A program made the position numbers and the translations under genes. The notes under the pieces are model-generated. The model was not told the DNA's origin and searched no databases. It saw only the letters and a program-made list of their open reading frames with translations. A stretch of 64,000 bases of DNA from Plasmopara viticola (lineage: Eukaryota > Oomycota > Peronosporomycetes > Peronosporales > Peronosporaceae). How positions within the stretch are numbered: position 1 is the stretch's first letter; each line of letters begins with the position of its first letter. Location of the stretch: positions 145,756-209,755 of the forward strand of contig MBPM02000105.1 of NCBI GenBank assembly GCA_001695595.3, written 5' to 3'. Shown in pieces: positions 43,536 through 56,041 of this stretch.

Positions 43536-43886
43536 TATTGAAGGTAACCGGTTTCCCTCCGTTTTATTCCGGTTTCCAAGGCTGTCCAGTACGAGCGGCT
43601 GTCCAACGGTTCAAACATACAACGATGACGCCATGGATGGACACACGGACAGGCGCACTCAGGATGATTGCGCCCGGATGGGAAGATGATTGCGCCCAGA
43701 GGGTAAGCTCTTTTGATTGGCTTAGATATTTGAATGGCTTAGATGTAGCAAGGAGTTGTGAACTAAGGACCAAATTAATAAACTCACTTCCAAATATTCC
43801 TTCTTCTACTCAAGTGTCTTCGCTCCGGTTTTCCTCCGCGCAGACTCTTCGGTTTTTCTCCTTCGTCCTCTTCAGCTCATACAACA
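43536..43886 (+). repeat. G array 1, right LTR
   Basis: 351 bp, ends CATACAACA, followed by the second tctgc and the resumed F1 frame. Confidence 0.92.
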
Positions 43887-44319
43887 TCTGCAACGGCCCA
43901 AGATTTCGAAGCGGCCTTTGTTGTGGATTGGAGAAATGCCGACGACTTGCAAGTCGGCAATAGAATCCAGCAACGCGGCCGAATGGAAAGAGGCGTGCGA
44001 TGCCGAAGTGAGCTCTCTTTGCAAGAACAAGACCTGGAACTTAGTACCTTTGCCGAAAGGTCGCCAGGCTATCGGCTGTAGATGGGTCTTCCGGATCAAA
44101 GAAAATCAAGCCGGAAAGATTGAGCGGTTCAAAGCACGACTCGTGGCCAAAGGCTTTTCTCAGAAGCATGGAGTCGACTACGAAGAGACTTTCTCTCCAG
44201 TGGCCAAGTTTACTTCGATCAGGATTCTTCTAAGTCTGTCGGCCAAGCACAATTTGATGCTGCATCAGATGGACGTCAAGACAGCCTTTCTCAATGGCAC
44301 TTTGGACGAGGACATTTAC

Positions 44320-44599
44320 TGTTGAAAAGGTCGAAGTGAGCACTAGTTGGCAAAATGCAAAGTGAATATATTAAAAAGGTCCTTAGTTCACAACTACATG
44401 CTACCTCTAAGCCAATGATTTATTTAAGCCAATCAGAACAATTCACCATCCGGGCGCAATCATCTTACCATCCCGAAACCGATCATTTGCCCATCTTGAA
44501 CCCGCTCCCTCAGTCAGTCATCAACTGATTGCAGATACCAATACTTACCGATATGTAGTCACTGGTCGAGGCGTATCATCACCAGCATCTTTGATAACA
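44320..44599 (-). repeat. J1 3' LTR
   Basis: 280 bp; minus strand TGTTATCAAAG to TTTTCAACA (the start is mutated from TGTTGTCGAAG in the 5' copy). It has several differences from the 5' LTR, so J1 is not among the youngest elements. Confidence 0.9.
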
Positions 44600-46930
44600 C
44601 TCCCACTCGACTCGGCAACGGCGACGCCTTGTATCCCAAGTTTAGAACGCAGAACTTCGAACTGCGCGGATGGAATTGGCTTCGTCATTATGTCGGCCAG
44701 CATGTCTTGCGTAGGGATGTACTCAAGGTTGACTTGGCCGTCCTCAACCTTTTCTCGCACAAAGTGGTAGCGAATGTCGATATGTTTTGTGCGCTTGTGA
44801 AATTCTGGATTATTGGCCAACGCAAAAGGAACCTTAATTGTCCTCAAAAATCTTGACAGACTCATTGGAAGTCATCTCACCAAGCTCGCACAGAAATACC
44901 TTGAGCCAAACCGCTTCTTGAGTGGCTTCTGATAAAGCCATGTACTCCGCTTCTGTTGAGGAAAGCGCCACACTTCGTTGCTTCTTACTTCGCCAGCTGA
45001 TGCATCCATTATTAAGTGTAAACGCATAGCCGCTTGTACTTCGGCGAGATTCGATGTCTCCAGCCCAGTCTGCATCCGAATACCCAAGTAGCTTAGCCGG
45101 ACCGCAACTTGAAAACTGGAGTCCATGCGTTTCCGTTGCCTTTAAGTATCGCAGAACCCGCTTGAGTGCTTGCCAATGCGTCGGACACGGATCAGCAGCA
45201 AACTGGCTTAGAACTCCCACAGCCGCAGCAAGGTCCGGTCGCGTCGCAACCATAAGGTACATTATGCCACCAACACAACTTCGATAAGGCACATTCTTCA
45301 TCGTAACTTCATGCCTGCAGCCGCCTTCACACATGTTCTTTGTCAGCTTGAGCCCTGCTTCTTGAGGCGTCTTGACCGGCTTGCTATCTTGCATGCCAAA
45401 CTTGCTCAGAATTCACTTGAGAAACTTGGTTTGTCGCATCGTGACTCGACCGGATACTTGGTCTTGACCGATTTCCATACCGAGAAAGTACTTAAGCTCG
45501 CCGAGGTCAGTCATCTCAAATCGGTCGCCTAGCGCACGCTTGGTGGAGACAAGGAGCGAGTTGTTGCTGCTTGCTACAATAAGATCATCCACGTACAGCA
45601 CAACAATAACCATATCGTCGTCCACGCGCTTGATGTAGACACAGTGATCGGACTCACACTTGCTGAAACTCATCTTGATCATAAAGTCGTCGATGGTTCG
45701 GTTCCACATGCGCGGTGATTGCTTAAGACCGTACAACGAACGCTTCAGCTTACATACATGATCTTGTTTGTTTTCGCTCACATATCCTTCAGGCTGCTGC
45801 ATATAAATTTCTTCATCCAGAACTCCGTTTAAGAAAGCAGTCTTCACGTCCATCTGATGTAGCGTCAAACCGTACTTGGCAGCCATACTCAACGCGATGC
45901 GAATTGAAGTAAACTTCGCCACCGGCGCAAATGTCTCCTCATGATCAACTCCAAACTTTTGTGAAAATCCCTTGGCAACGAGTCGCGCCTTGAACCGCTC
46001 GATAATTCCATCTTGGTTTTCCTTGACTCGAAACACCCATCTTCAGCCGATCGCTTTGCGTCCTTTAGGCAGAGGAACAACCAACATCCCAAGTCTTGTT
46101 CTTGTGGAGTGACTCCAGCTACGAGTCGCATGCAGCTTTCCATTGGCCCGCGTCACTGGATTCCATCGCCGACTTAAACGTTGTCGGCGATTCTCCCACT
46201 GAATACACGACGTGGGCGGCTTCGTAGCCCTCTTCGCGAATTGTAGCCAGAGCCGACATTTCTTCGAGTGTCGAGCGTTGGTATTTGGGCACATGACGCT
46301 TGGGCTGCGGAACTTCAGTCACCTTTTCCAAAGATTGAGTACGAGTGTGCCGCTTGCTTCCCAATTCAAAGTCCGTACTTGCGTCGTGTGTCTCATCCTG
46401 CTCTTGCTCAATCTCGTTTTCGTCGTCCGTCGATATTCTTTCATCCTCATCATGAATCTCGACAATAGTGCTTTTATTTTCGACAGCCAATCTTCCACTG
46501 TCGAAAGTGTCTTCCTTGAACTGAGCATCACGACTCATAACGATTCGACCAGTCGACAATTTTTCAAAGCGATACGTCTTTTGGTGCTCCGAGTAGCCCA
46601 AAACTCGACACAATATTGCTTTCGCATCCAGTTTCGAGCGCTTTTCCTTCGGAACATGCACGAACGCGTGACAATCATACACTTTCAAGTTGGCTAATAG
46701 TGGTTTCTTGGCTGTCCAAAGCTCGAAAGGTGACGTCTGGTGCTCGATAGCACGCGATGGACACCGATTTCGAAGAAACATTGCTGTCATAACTGCTTCT
46801 CCCCAGTAGTGTTTGGCGAGACCCGCGTGCTCCAACATGCACCTTGCGCATTCCACAAGCGTCCGATTCATACGCTCCGCAACTCCGTTAAGCTGCGGTG
46901 TGTACGGCGGCGTATACTTGAGCACAATTC

Positions 46931-47280
46931 TGTTGAATGAGCCGAAGAGGACGAAGGAGAAAAACGAAGAGTCTGCGCGGTGGAAAACCGGAGCGAAGAC
47001 ACTTGAGTAGAAGAAGGAATATTTCGAAGTGAGTTTATTAATTTGGTCCTTAGTTCACAACTCCTTGCTACATCTAAGCCATTCAATTATCTAAGCCAAT
47101 CAAAGGAGCTTACCATCTGGGCGCAATCATCTTCTCATCCGGGCGCAATCATCCTGAGTGCGCCTGTCCGTGTGTTTATCCATGGCGTCATCGTTGTATG
47201 TTTGAACCGTTGGACAGCCGCTCGTATTGGACAGTCTTGGGAACCGGAATAAAACGGAGGGAAACCGGTTACCTTCAATA
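46931..47280 (-). repeat. G array 2, left LTR (3' LTR of G3)
   Basis: 350 bp; roughly nine differences from the middle LTR, including a g in aatatttcgaag within the initiator-like motif. Confidence 0.92.
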
Positions 47281-47298
47281 CTCCCCCTCAATACGAGC
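47220..47298 (-). other. Inverted 10-bp arms flanking the G3 polypurine tract and LTR start
   Basis: gctcgtattg (47220-47229, LTR) and caatacgagc (47289-47298, coding end) as written on the plus strand. They pair exactly with 59 bp between, the same geometry as in G1. Confidence 0.6.
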
Positions 47299-50200
47299 AC
47301 GCGTGAAATCCGAGAGCCTTCATTAGGTCGGCATGACGTGGTCCTGGCAGCCCTTTCGTCATGATGTCCGCCAGCATGATTGCAGTCTCGCAGTACTCCA
47401 ACTTCACTTCACCGCGCTTGACTTCATCACGAATGTGGTGATACTTGATGTCGATGTGCTTGGCCCGACCATGATTTACCGGATTCTTCGTCATCTTGAT
47501 ACACGACTGGTTGTCTTCCATGATCTTTAGCTCGGGGTCCGACTTATCCATCGCTGCAGCTAGAATCTCGCAGAGTAGACGATGCACCCACTTGCCTTCC
47601 CGAATCGCAAGACTTAGCGCGATGTACTCCGCTTCGCTTGTAGACAGCGACACACTTGACTGCTTCTTGCTTCCCCAGCTTACAGGAGCACCCATCAGCA
47701 AATACACATAGCCCGAAGTCGACTTGCGGTCAGCATGATCTCCAGCCCAGTCCGCGTCGGAATATCCAAGAAAGTCCACCTTGTTGCCAGACTTGAAGCA
47801 AAGACCGTGTGACTTGGTTCCTTGCAGATAGCGTAGAATACGCTTAACTGCAATCCAGTGCTCGGCTTGTGGGTTCTCCGTGAAGCGCGAAACGTAGCCA
47901 ACAGCAAAAGCGATGTCTGGACGTGTCGCTGTTGCCAAGTGCATGAGAGCACCCACTGCTTCACGAAATGGAGCGTTGACCTTGGATGTTACATTGCTCG
48001 AAACAAGTCGTAAACTTATGTCCGTCGGACTAATCACAGCCTTGCAGTCGTCCATTCCAAAACGCTTGAGAATGTCCTCCACGTAACGTCGCTGGCACAT
48101 TGTCACGCTGCCATCAGCGTTGTCCACTAGCTCGATGCCCAAAACAAACGCACACTTGCCGCTGTCCGTCATCTCGAAGCGCATCTTCAAGTCACTCTTG
48201 GTTCGCGCGATCAGCTCATTCGAGCTGCCGGTAACGAGCACATCATCGACGTACACCAGCAAAAGTACACACTTGCCGTCCGTTACCTTGATGTACAGAC
48301 AGGGGTCGAAATGGGACACTTGAAATCCGATCGAGCATACAAACTCGTCAAACGTCTCGTTCCATACGCGCGAAGCTTGCTTCAGGCCGTAAATCGCCTT
48401 GACCAATTCCAAACAGTTGTGGTCACCGTCAAGCTCCATACCTTCGGGTACCATACAATACACGACTTCTTTCATAACGCCGTAAAGGAACGCCGTCACC
48501 ACATCCAGTTGATCCAGAGGCCACCCAAAGTACTTGGTCAAGCTGATCACCATTCGCAATGTCACATACTTGACAACGGGCGAGAACGTTTCCGTATAAT
48601 CGATGCCAAATTTTTGCTTGAATCCTATAGCCACGAGACGCGCCTTGTACTTTTCAATGGATCCGTCGGCCTTGCGCTTAATCTTGAACACCCACTTGGT
48701 TCCAATGGCTTGCTGTCCGGTGGGCAGTTTAGCGGCTCGAAACACGCCACGAAGGTGCAACGAGTCCAGTTCTGCATGGATAGCCTTGCGCCAGTGAACT
48801 TGGTCAGGCCCGCTAACAGCATCTTGAAATGTCGTTGGCTCTGACAGATCGCCGGCTTCGACCGCGTTTGCACTTGCTCGCCAAAAGACAGGAGGGGTAG
48901 CGTCATCATCCGGTGTGGCTTTCTCTTCTTCATCCACGGGAAAACGTGATGTCCGCTCGACTGATCTGCGCTTGGCTCGACGTTCGTTTGACCCTTCAGG
49001 AGCGCTTCCCTCTTCAAGTCCAGCTCCGTGATGCTCATGGTTGGTGCTTGTCGAGTTGCGATCAGTATTCGTCACACTTGTACGCTCCTTGCGCTTTCCC
49101 GCCTGCTTGAAGATCATCGGATGAGCTGCATCCAGATCATTGATGCTTAGCGAGTCGAGGTCGAAATCATCGTCGTCATCTTCATGATCACCACTACTCA
49201 TATCCAAGATGCCGAAACTTGATTCGTCGAAGGTGACATCGCGAGTAATCACCACTTGTCCAGCCTCAATATCAAAAACCCTATAAGCCTTGGACACCTC
49301 TTCGTAACCCACGAAAATCCCTGCACGAGCCTTGGGGTCCCACTTGAGCCGCTTTTCTTTCGGAGTGAGAACGTAAGTCCGGCACCCGAAAACACGCATA
49401 TGTTTGACGCTTGGCTTGAACTTGTGCACGATCTCAAAAGGAGTCTTGTTGCTAACCTTGGGCGACGGAAGGCGATTCTTGATGTAGATAGCCACCATAG
49501 CAGCTTCACCCCAAAAACACTTGTCCAACTTGGCATGGTGCAGTATGCTGCGGCCGATTGTGACGATGGTTCTGATGGCGCGCTCCGCTGTGCCGTTAGT
49601 CTGGTGTGCGTATGGCACCGTAGTTTGCTGCTCGATACCTTCATCTTCGTAGAAAGCTTGAAGCGAGCTTGTTGCAAATTCGCGGGCTCCGTCGTGTCGT
49701 ACAAACTTGACCTTCTTGCTGAACTGTGTCTGCACCATCAAGATGTACTTCTTGACGCATTCCTCGCTTTCGGACTTGGCGCGCAGGCAGAAACCCTTCA
49801 TACACCCGCTAGCTTCATCCACGATTAGCAAGAGATACTTGCTCCCGCCGAGAGAGTTTGTCTCCATGGGCCCACAGATGTCAAAGTGGAGCAGCTCAAA
49901 TGTGTCGTAGCTGCGCTTGTCCTGGTTGCTTGGGAATGGTTTTTGGACCATCTTTCCTTGCTGACACCCTCGGCATGCACTTGATCCACTTGACTTAATA
50001 GGCACGCATGCATCCTTGATCATGTTGGTAGTCACCATTTTGCGAAGCACGTCGACTGGAGCATGACCCATACGCGCGTGTAAGTCGACACCACTGTTTC
50101 CACGTGTAGTCGCATTTGCCGAGCGCTGAGCCGTACGAAGCCAATATAGTCCATCCACAAGATCTGCTGTGGCCACCACTTGATGCGAAGATTTCCGTGC

Positions 50201-51370
50201 AATGTGCATGTGTGCGCCATCAAACACCACTTTAAACTTGCCACTTTTGTTGATCTGAGGTACTGATAGCAGGTTCTTGTTCATCATCGGCACGTATAAT
50301 GCATCCTTGATTTCGATGTCGCGTTCTTCACCATCGGACAGAACCACTCGTTCAATGATGGTGCCAACGCCCTTGATCTCGGCCTTGTTGCCGTCAGCCA
50401 CCGATAGCTCGCCTTTATCTTGCTCATTCAGCATGACGAACTTGGCCTTGTTGTTGCAGATGTGATGAGTAGCACCACTGTCAATCGCCCACATCCCTGG
50501 CATATTCTTGCCACTTGAAAGTCCACATTCCAGCGATACAGCAAACGCAACACGGTCGTACTCGTAATCATCATTGGGTCGATAGTAGATATTGTTGGCT
50601 CCGCGTCCACGAGCTTGGCCGCCGCGTCGAGCACCTCGATTGTCGTCTTTTTGCTTGGTCCAGCACCTCTCCACGGAGTGCCCCAATTTTCCACAGTATG
50701 TGCATTGGCGAGACTCACGCTCAGCACTAAATGCCTTCACCGCATCTTCAGTCTTAACCACCGGAGTCTTTGCACTTTGACGCTTGATATGCTCATTCGT
50801 GAGCACTTTCACAACGTCTTGCGTCCGCAGTTCCGCGTTGCTAATCTCCAAGTTAAGAACAACGTTCTCAAAACTTTTAGGGAGACTCCGCAGCAAGCAG
50901 ATCGCAACATCTTCATCCTCCATCTTGGCACCAATACTGCTGAGCTTGGCGCTGATGTTGAGAACTTCGTTGCAGTGGTGCATGACGTTGTCGCCTTCCG
51001 CCATCTCCATACTGAAGAGTTGACGCTTCAAGTAGATGCGCCCAGCCTTCTGTGATCCACCGTAAAGTGTCTTGATACGCTGCCACGCGACCCACGCTTC
51101 CTCGCAGTCATCAACCACGTGATGGTAGTCGGCCTCCATATGCAAGAGCATCAGACCAAAAGCAACGTTGCTGGTCTTGACATACTCGTCCGCAGCACGT
51201 GCGTCGGCGAAGGTCGGAGTCACCTCCCGGTTGACTACGTGCCATACCGACTTGGTCAGGAACACGCCACGCATGTAGCGGTTCCACGTGGCAAAGTTGT
51301 CGCCGTTGAATTTCTCGATGGCGATCTTGGCCGAGACGTTGTGCGCAGAAGACATGGTCGTTGGGCTCAT
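47288..51370 (-). CDS. gag-pol: G3 Gag-Pol polyprotein, intact (1360 aa)
   Basis: The only uninterrupted clade-2 frame in the window. It starts [10 protein letters not shown] at the primer-site ATG. Gag has [15 protein letters not shown] (about 15-30). The zinc knuckle has Cys223, Cys226, His231 and Cys236, followed by a basic [15 protein letters not shown] stretch. Protease has DSG at Asp297. Integrase has Asp497 (FDICGP), Asp560 (RHDGARE) and Glu596 (TAERAIR), with 35 residues between the last two. An acidic hinge ([12 protein letters not shown], about 720-735) precedes RT, with DVVTAFLYG and Y1040-V-D-D. RNase H has [23 protein letters not shown] and EDNQSCIKM. It ends ACSY just before the tract, so unlike clade 1 it does not run into the LTR. 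With LTRs on both sides it could be autonomous. G1 and G4 lack an intact frame. Confidence 0.95.
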   Translation of the reverse strand: MSPTTMSSAHNVSAKIAIEKFNGDNFATWNRYMRGVFLTKSVWHVVNREVTPTFADARAADEYVKTSNVAFGLMLLHMEADYHHVVDDCEEAWVAWQRIKTLYGGSQKAGRIYLKRQLFSMEMAEGDNVMHHCNEVLNISAKLSSIGAKMEDEDVAICLLRSLPKSFENVVLNLEISNAELRTQDVVKVLTNEHIKRQSAKTPVVKTEDAVKAFSAERESRQCTYCGKLGHSVERCWTKQKDDNRGARRGGQARGRGANNIYYRPNDDYEYDRVAFAVSLECGLSSGKNMPGMWAIDSGATHHICNNKAKFVMLNEQDKGELSVADGNKAEIKGVGTIIERVVLSDGEERDIEIKDALYVPMMNKNLLSVPQINKSGKFKVVFDGAHMHIARKSSHQVVATADLVDGLYWLRTAQRSANATTRGNSGVDLHARMGHAPVDVLRKMVTTNMIKDACVPIKSSGSSACRGCQQGKMVQKPFPSNQDKRSYDTFELLHFDICGPMETNSLGGSKYLLLIVDEASGCMKGFCLRAKSESEECVKKYILMVQTQFSKKVKFVRHDGAREFATSSLQAFYEDEGIEQQTTVPYAHQTNGTAERAIRTIVTIGRSILHHAKLDKCFWGEAAMVAIYIKNRLPSPKVSNKTPFEIVHKFKPSVKHMRVFGCRTYVLTPKEKRLKWDPKARAGIFVGYEEVSKAYRVFDIEAGQVVITRDVTFDESSFGILDMSSGDHEDDDDDFDLDSLSINDLDAAHPMIFKQAGKRKERTSVTNTDRNSTSTNHEHHGAGLEEGSAPEGSNERRAKRRSVERTSRFPVDEEEKATPDDDATPPVFWRASANAVEAGDLSEPTTFQDAVSGPDQVHWRKAIHAELDSLHLRGVFRAAKLPTGQQAIGTKWVFKIKRKADGSIEKYKARLVAIGFKQKFGIDYTETFSPVVKYVTLRMVISLTKYFGWPLDQLDVVTAFLYGVMKEVVYCMVPEGMELDGDHNCLELVKAIYGLKQASRVWNETFDEFVCSIGFQVSHFDPCLYIKVTDGKCVLLLVYVDDVLVTGSSNELIARTKSDLKMRFEMTDSGKCAFVLGIELVDNADGSVTMCQRRYVEDILKRFGMDDCKAVISPTDISLRLVSSNVTSKVNAPFREAVGALMHLATATRPDIAFAVGYVSRFTENPQAEHWIAVKRILRYLQGTKSHGLCFKSGNKVDFLGYSDADWAGDHADRKSTSGYVYLLMGAPVSWGSKKQSSVSLSTSEAEYIALSLAIREGKWVHRLLCEILAAAMDKSDPELKIMEDNQSCIKMTKNPVNHGRAKHIDIKYHHIRDEVKRGEVKLEYCETAIMLADIMTKGLPGPRHADLMKALGFHACSY

Positions 51371-51374
51371 AACC

Positions 51375-51724
51375 TGTTGAATGAGCTGAAGAGGACGAAG
51401 GAGAAAAACCGAAGAGTCTGCGCGGAGGAAAACCGGAGCGAAGACACTTGAGTAGAAGAAGGAATATTTGGAAGTGAGTTTATTAATTTGGTCCTTAGTT
51501 CACAACTCCTTGCTACATCTAAGCCATTCAATTATCTAAGCCAATCAAAAGAGCTTACCATCTGGGCGCAATCATCTTCCATCCGGGCGCAATCATCCTG
51601 AGTGCGCCTGTCCGTGTGTCCATCCATGGCGTCATCGTTGTATGTTTGAACCGTTGGACAGCCGCTCGTATTGGACAGCCTTGGAAACCGGAATAAAACG
51701 GAGGGAAACCGGTTACCTTCAATA
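51375..51724 (-). repeat. Shared middle LTR of G4 and G3
   Basis: 350 bp; 5' LTR of G3 (primer site 51374-51363) and 3' LTR of G4 (inverted tract ctccccctc from 51725). There is no target duplication next to it. Confidence 0.93.
51461..51480 (-). promoter_or_regulatory. Candidate initiator/FPR-like motif in the G3 5' LTR
   Basis: On the minus strand aactcacttccaaatattcc fits 13 of 17 specified positions of the oomycete core promoter consensus, by eye. It is kept in B and all G LTRs and, slightly changed, in C and D. Confidence 0.4.
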
Positions 51725-51731
51725 CTCCCCC

Positions 51732-54700
51732 TCAATACGAGCACGCGTGAATCCGAGAGCCTTCATTAGGTCGGCATGACGTGGTCCTGGCAGCCCTTTC
51801 GTCATGATGTCCGCCAGCATGATCGCAGTCTCGCAGTACTCCAACTTCACTTCACCGCGCTTGACTTCATCACGAATGTGGTGATACTTGATGTCGATGT
51901 GCTTGGCCCGACCATGATTTACCGGATTCTTCGTCATCTTGATACACGACTGGTTGTCTTCCATGATCTTTAGCTCGGGGTCCGACTTATCCATCGCTGC
52001 AGCTAGAATCTCGCAGAGTAGACGATGCACCCACTTGCCTTCCTGAATCGCAAGACTTAGCGCGATGTACTCCGCTTCGCTTGTAGACAGCGACACACTT
52101 GACTGCTTCTTGCTTCCCCAGCTTACAGGAGCACCCATCAGCAAATACACATAGCCCGAAGTCGACTTGCGGTCAGCATGATCTCCAGCCCAGTCCGCGT
52201 CGGAATATCCAAGAAAGTCCACCTTGTTGCCAGACTTGAAGCAAAGACCGTGTGACTTGGTTCCTTGCAGATAGCGTAGAATACGCTTAACTGCAATCCA
52301 GTGCTCGGCTTGTGGGTTCTCCATGAAGCGCGAAACGTAGCCAACAGCAAAAGCGATGTCTGGACGTGTCGCTGTTGCCAAGTGCATGAGAGCACCCACT
52401 GCTTCACGAAATGGAGCGTTGACCTTGGATGTTACATTGCTCGAAACAAGTCGTAAACTTATGTCCGTCGGACTAATCACAGCCTTGCAGTCGTCCATTC
52501 CAAAACGCTTGAGAATGTCCTCCACGTAACGTCGCTGGCACATTGTCACGCTGCCATCAGCGTTGTCCACTAGCTCGATGCCCAAAACAAACGCACACTT
52601 GCCGCTGTCCGTCATCTCGAAGCGCATCTTCAAGTCACTCTTGGTTCGCGCGATCAGCTCATTCGAGCTGCCGGTAACGAGCACATCATCGACGTACACC
52701 AGCAAAAGTACACACTTGCCGTCCGTTACCTTGATGTACAGACAGGGGTCGAAATGGGACACTTGAAATCCGATCGAGCATACAAACTCGTCAAACGTCT
52801 CGTTCCATACGCGCGAAGCTTGCTTCAGGCCGTAAATCGCCTTGACCAATTCCAAACAGTTGTGGTCACCGTCAAGCTCCATACCTTCGGGTACCATACA
52901 ATACACGACTTCTTTCATAACGCCGTAAAGGAACGCCGTCACCACATCCAGTTGATCCAGAGGCCACCCAAAGTACTTGGTCAAGCTGATCACCATTCGC
53001 AATGTCACATACTTGACAACGGGCGAGAACGTTTCCGTATAATCGATGCCAAATTTTTGCTTGAATCCTTTAGCCACGAGACGCGCCTTGTACTTTTCAA
53101 TGGATCCGTCGGCCTTGCGCTTAATCTTGAACACCCACTTGGTTCCAATGGCTTGCTGTCCGGTGGGCAGTTTAGCGGCTCGAAACACGCCACGAAGGTG
53201 CAACGAGTCCAGTTCTGCATGGATAGCCTTGCGCCAGTGAACTTGGTCAGGCCCGCTAACAGCATCTTGAAATGTCGTTGGCTCTGACAGATCGCCGGCT
53301 TCGACCGCGTTTGCACTTGCTCGCCAAAAGACAGGAGGGGTAGCGTCATCATCCGGTGTGGCTTTCTCTTCTTCATCCACGGGAAAACGTGATGTCCGCT
53401 CGACTGATCTGCGCTTGGCTCGACGTTCGTTTGACCCTTCAGGAGCGCTTCCCTCTTCAAGTCCAGCTCCGTGATGCTCATGGTTGGTGCTTGTCGAGTT
53501 GCGATCAGTATTCGTCACACTTGTACGCTCCTTGCGCTTTCCCGCCTGCTTGAAGATCATCGGATGAGCTGCATCCAGATCATTGATGCTTAGCGAGTCG
53601 AGGTCGAAATCATCGTCGTCATCTTCATGATCACCACTACTCATATCCAAGATGCCGAAACTTGATTCGTCGAAGGTGACATCGCGAGTAATCACCACTT
53701 GTCCAGCCTCAATATCAAAAACCCTATAAGCCGTGGACACCTCTTCGTAACCCACGAAAATCCCTGCACGAGCCTTGGGGTCCCACTTGAGCCGCTTTTC
53801 TTTCGGAGTGAGAACGTAAGTCCGGCACCCGAAAACACGCATATGTTTGACGCTTGGCTTGAACTTGTGCACGATCTCAAAAGGAGTCTTGTTGCTAACC
53901 TTGGGCGACGGAAGGCGATTCTTGATGTAGATAGCCACCATAGCAGCTTCACCCCAGAAACACTTGTCCAACTTGGCATGGTGCAGTATGCTGCGGCCGA
54001 TTGTGACGATGGTTCTGATGGCGCGCTCCGCTGTGCCGTTAGTCTGGTGTGCGTATGGCACCGTAGTTTGCTGCTCGATACCTTCATCTTCGTAGAAAGC
54101 TTGAAGCGAGCTTGTTGCAAATTCGCGGGCTCCGTCGTGTCGTACAAACTTGACCTTCTTGCTGAACTGTGTCTGCACCATCAAGATGTACTTCTTGACG
54201 CATTCCTCGCTTTCGGACTTGGCGCACAGGTAGAAACCCTTCACACACCCGCTAGCTTCATCCACGATTAGCAAGAGATACTTGCTCCCGCCGAGAGAGT
54301 TTGTCTCCATGGGCCCACAGATGTCAAAGTGGAGCAGCTCAAATGTGTCGTAGCTGCGCTTGTCCTGGTTGCTTGGGAATGGTTTTTGGACCATCTTTCC
54401 TTGCTGACACCCTCGGCATGCACTTGATCCACTTGACTTAATAGGCACGCATGCATCCTTGATCATGTTGGTAGTCACCATTTTGCGAAGCACGTCGACT
54501 GGAGCATGACCCATACGCGCGTGTAAGTCGACACCACTGTTTCCACGTGTAGTCGCATTTGCCGAGCGCTGAGCCGTACGAAGCCAATATAGTCCATCCA
54601 CAAGATCTGCTGTGGCCACCACTTGATGCGAAGATTTCCGTGCAATGTGCATGTGTGCGCCATCAAACACCACTTGGTGCCAACGCCTTGATCTCGGCGC

Positions 54701-55687
54701 GTTCTTCACCGTCAGCCACCGATAGCTCGCCTTTATCTTGCTCATTCAGCATGACGAACTTGGCCTTGTTGTTGCAGATGTGATGAGTAGCACCACTGTC
54801 AATCGCCCACATCCCTGGCATATTCTTGCCACTTGAAAGTCCACATTCCAGCGATACAGCAAACGCAACACGGTCGTACTCGTAATCATCATTGGGTCGA
54901 TAGTAGATATTGTTGGCTCCGCGTCCACGAGCTTGGCCGCCGCGTCGAGCACCTCGATTGTCGTCTTTTTGCTTGGTCCAGCACCTCTCCACGGAGTGCC
55001 CCAATTTTCCACAGTATGTGCATTGGCGAGACTCACGCTCAGCACTAAATGCCTTCACCGCATCTTCAGTCTTAACCACCGGAGTCTTTGCACTTTGACG
55101 CTTGATATGCTCATTCGTGAGCACTTTCACAACGTCTTGCGTCCGCAGTTCCGCGTTGCTAATCTCCAAGTTAAGAACAACGTTCTCAAAACTTTTAGGG
55201 AGACTCCGCAGCAAGCAGATCGCAACATCTTCATCCTCCATCTTGGCACCAATACTGCTGAGCTTGGCGCTGATGTTGAGAACTTCGTTGCAGTGGTGCA
55301 TGACGTTGTCGCCTTCCGCCATCTCCATACTGAAGAGTTGACGCTTCAAGTAGATGCGCCCAGCCTTCTGTGATCCACCGTAAAGTGTCTTGATACGCTG
55401 CCACGCGACCCACGCTTCCTCGCAGTCATCAACCACGTGATGGTAGTCGGCCTCCATATGCAAGAGCATCAGACCAAAAGCAACGTTGCTGGTCTTGACA
55501 TACTCGTCCGCAGCACGTGCGTCGGCGAAGGTCGGAGTCACCTCCCGGTTGACTACGTGCCATACCGACTTGGTCAGGAACACGCCACGCATGTAGCGGT
55601 TCCACGTGGCAAAGTTGTCGCCGTTAATTTCTCGATGGCGATCTTGGCCGAGACGTTGTGCGCAGAAGACATGGTCGTTGGGCTCAT
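51732..55687 (-). pseudogene. G4 gag-pol with Δ127 and frameshifts
   Basis: It starts [10 protein letters not shown] at 55687. One base is lost near 55625 (gccgttaatttc), so the gag frame from MRGVFLTKS (55592) is out of phase with the start. The knuckle [14 protein letters not shown] and DSGATHHI follow. At 54675/54676 the same 127-bp deletion as in G2 joins ggcacc to aagtggtg. Just before it the sequence is scrambled (gacggtgaagaacgcg, a string that normally lies inside the deleted segment). From 54640 down one frame holds integrase, RT ([11 protein letters not shown]) and RNase H, but one base is lost near 51750, so the tail reads [11 protein letters not shown] into the LTR instead of ending ACSY. 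Confidence 0.9.
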
Positions 55688-55691
55688 AACC

Positions 55692-56041
55692 TGTTGAATG
55701 AGCTGAAGAGGACGAAGGAGAAAAACCGAAGAGTCTGCGCGGAGGAAAACCGGAGCGAAGACACTTGAGTAGAAGAAGGAATATTTGGAAGTGAGTTTAT
55801 TAATTTGGTCCTTAGTTCACAACTCCTTGCTACATCTAAGCCATTCAATTATCTAAGCCAATCAAAAGAGCTTACCATCTGGGCGCAATCATCTTCTCAT
55901 CCGGGCGCAATCATCCTGAGTGCGCCTGTCCGTGTGTCTATCCATGGCGTCATCGTTGTATGTTTGAACCGTTGGACAGCCGCTCGTATTGGACAGTCTT
56001 GGAACCGGAATTAAACGGAGGGAAACCGGTTACCTTCAATA
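55692..56041 (-). repeat. G array 2, right LTR (5' LTR of G4)
   Basis: 350 bp; ends at 56041 next to the second aattc (56042-56046). Primer site 55691-55680 is on its other side. Confidence 0.92.

Larger units (their letters stand above)
30124..43886 (+). mobile_element. G1-G2: tandem array of two clade-2 elements sharing the middle LTR
   Basis: Order: LTR (30124-30474), G1 internal (30475-34554), LTR (34555-34906), G2 internal (34907-43535, with H1 inserted), LTR (43536-43886). The middle LTR is preceded by the G1 polypurine tract and followed at once by a primer site and gag start. Only the outer ends carry the target duplication tctgc. G1 and G2 share private differences from G3 and G4 ([43 protein letters not shown]). 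Confidence 0.93.
46931..56041 (-). mobile_element. G3-G4: second tandem array of two G elements sharing the middle LTR
   Basis: In element direction (right to left): LTR (56041-55692), G4 internal, LTR (51724-51375), G3 internal, LTR (47280-46931). Each LTR is 350 bp. Only the outer ends have the target duplication aattc, in J1. The middle LTR has a primer site on one side and a polypurine tract on the other. G3 and G4 share [18 protein letters not shown] and [16 protein letters not shown], against the G1-G2 states. Confidence 0.93.

Noticed and set aside
49256..49828. Long antisense open frame (190 aa) opposite integrase, repeated in G and B copies (e.g. 36324-36896, 23905-24390)
   Set aside because: It is the mirror of a conserved coding region and recurs only because the elements are homologous. 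No start context, domain or independent constraint is visible.
51719..51760. Alternative G4 C-terminus [11 protein letters not shown]
   Set aside because: It results from a one-base loss relative to G3 and reads into the tract and LTR. It is not a new domain.
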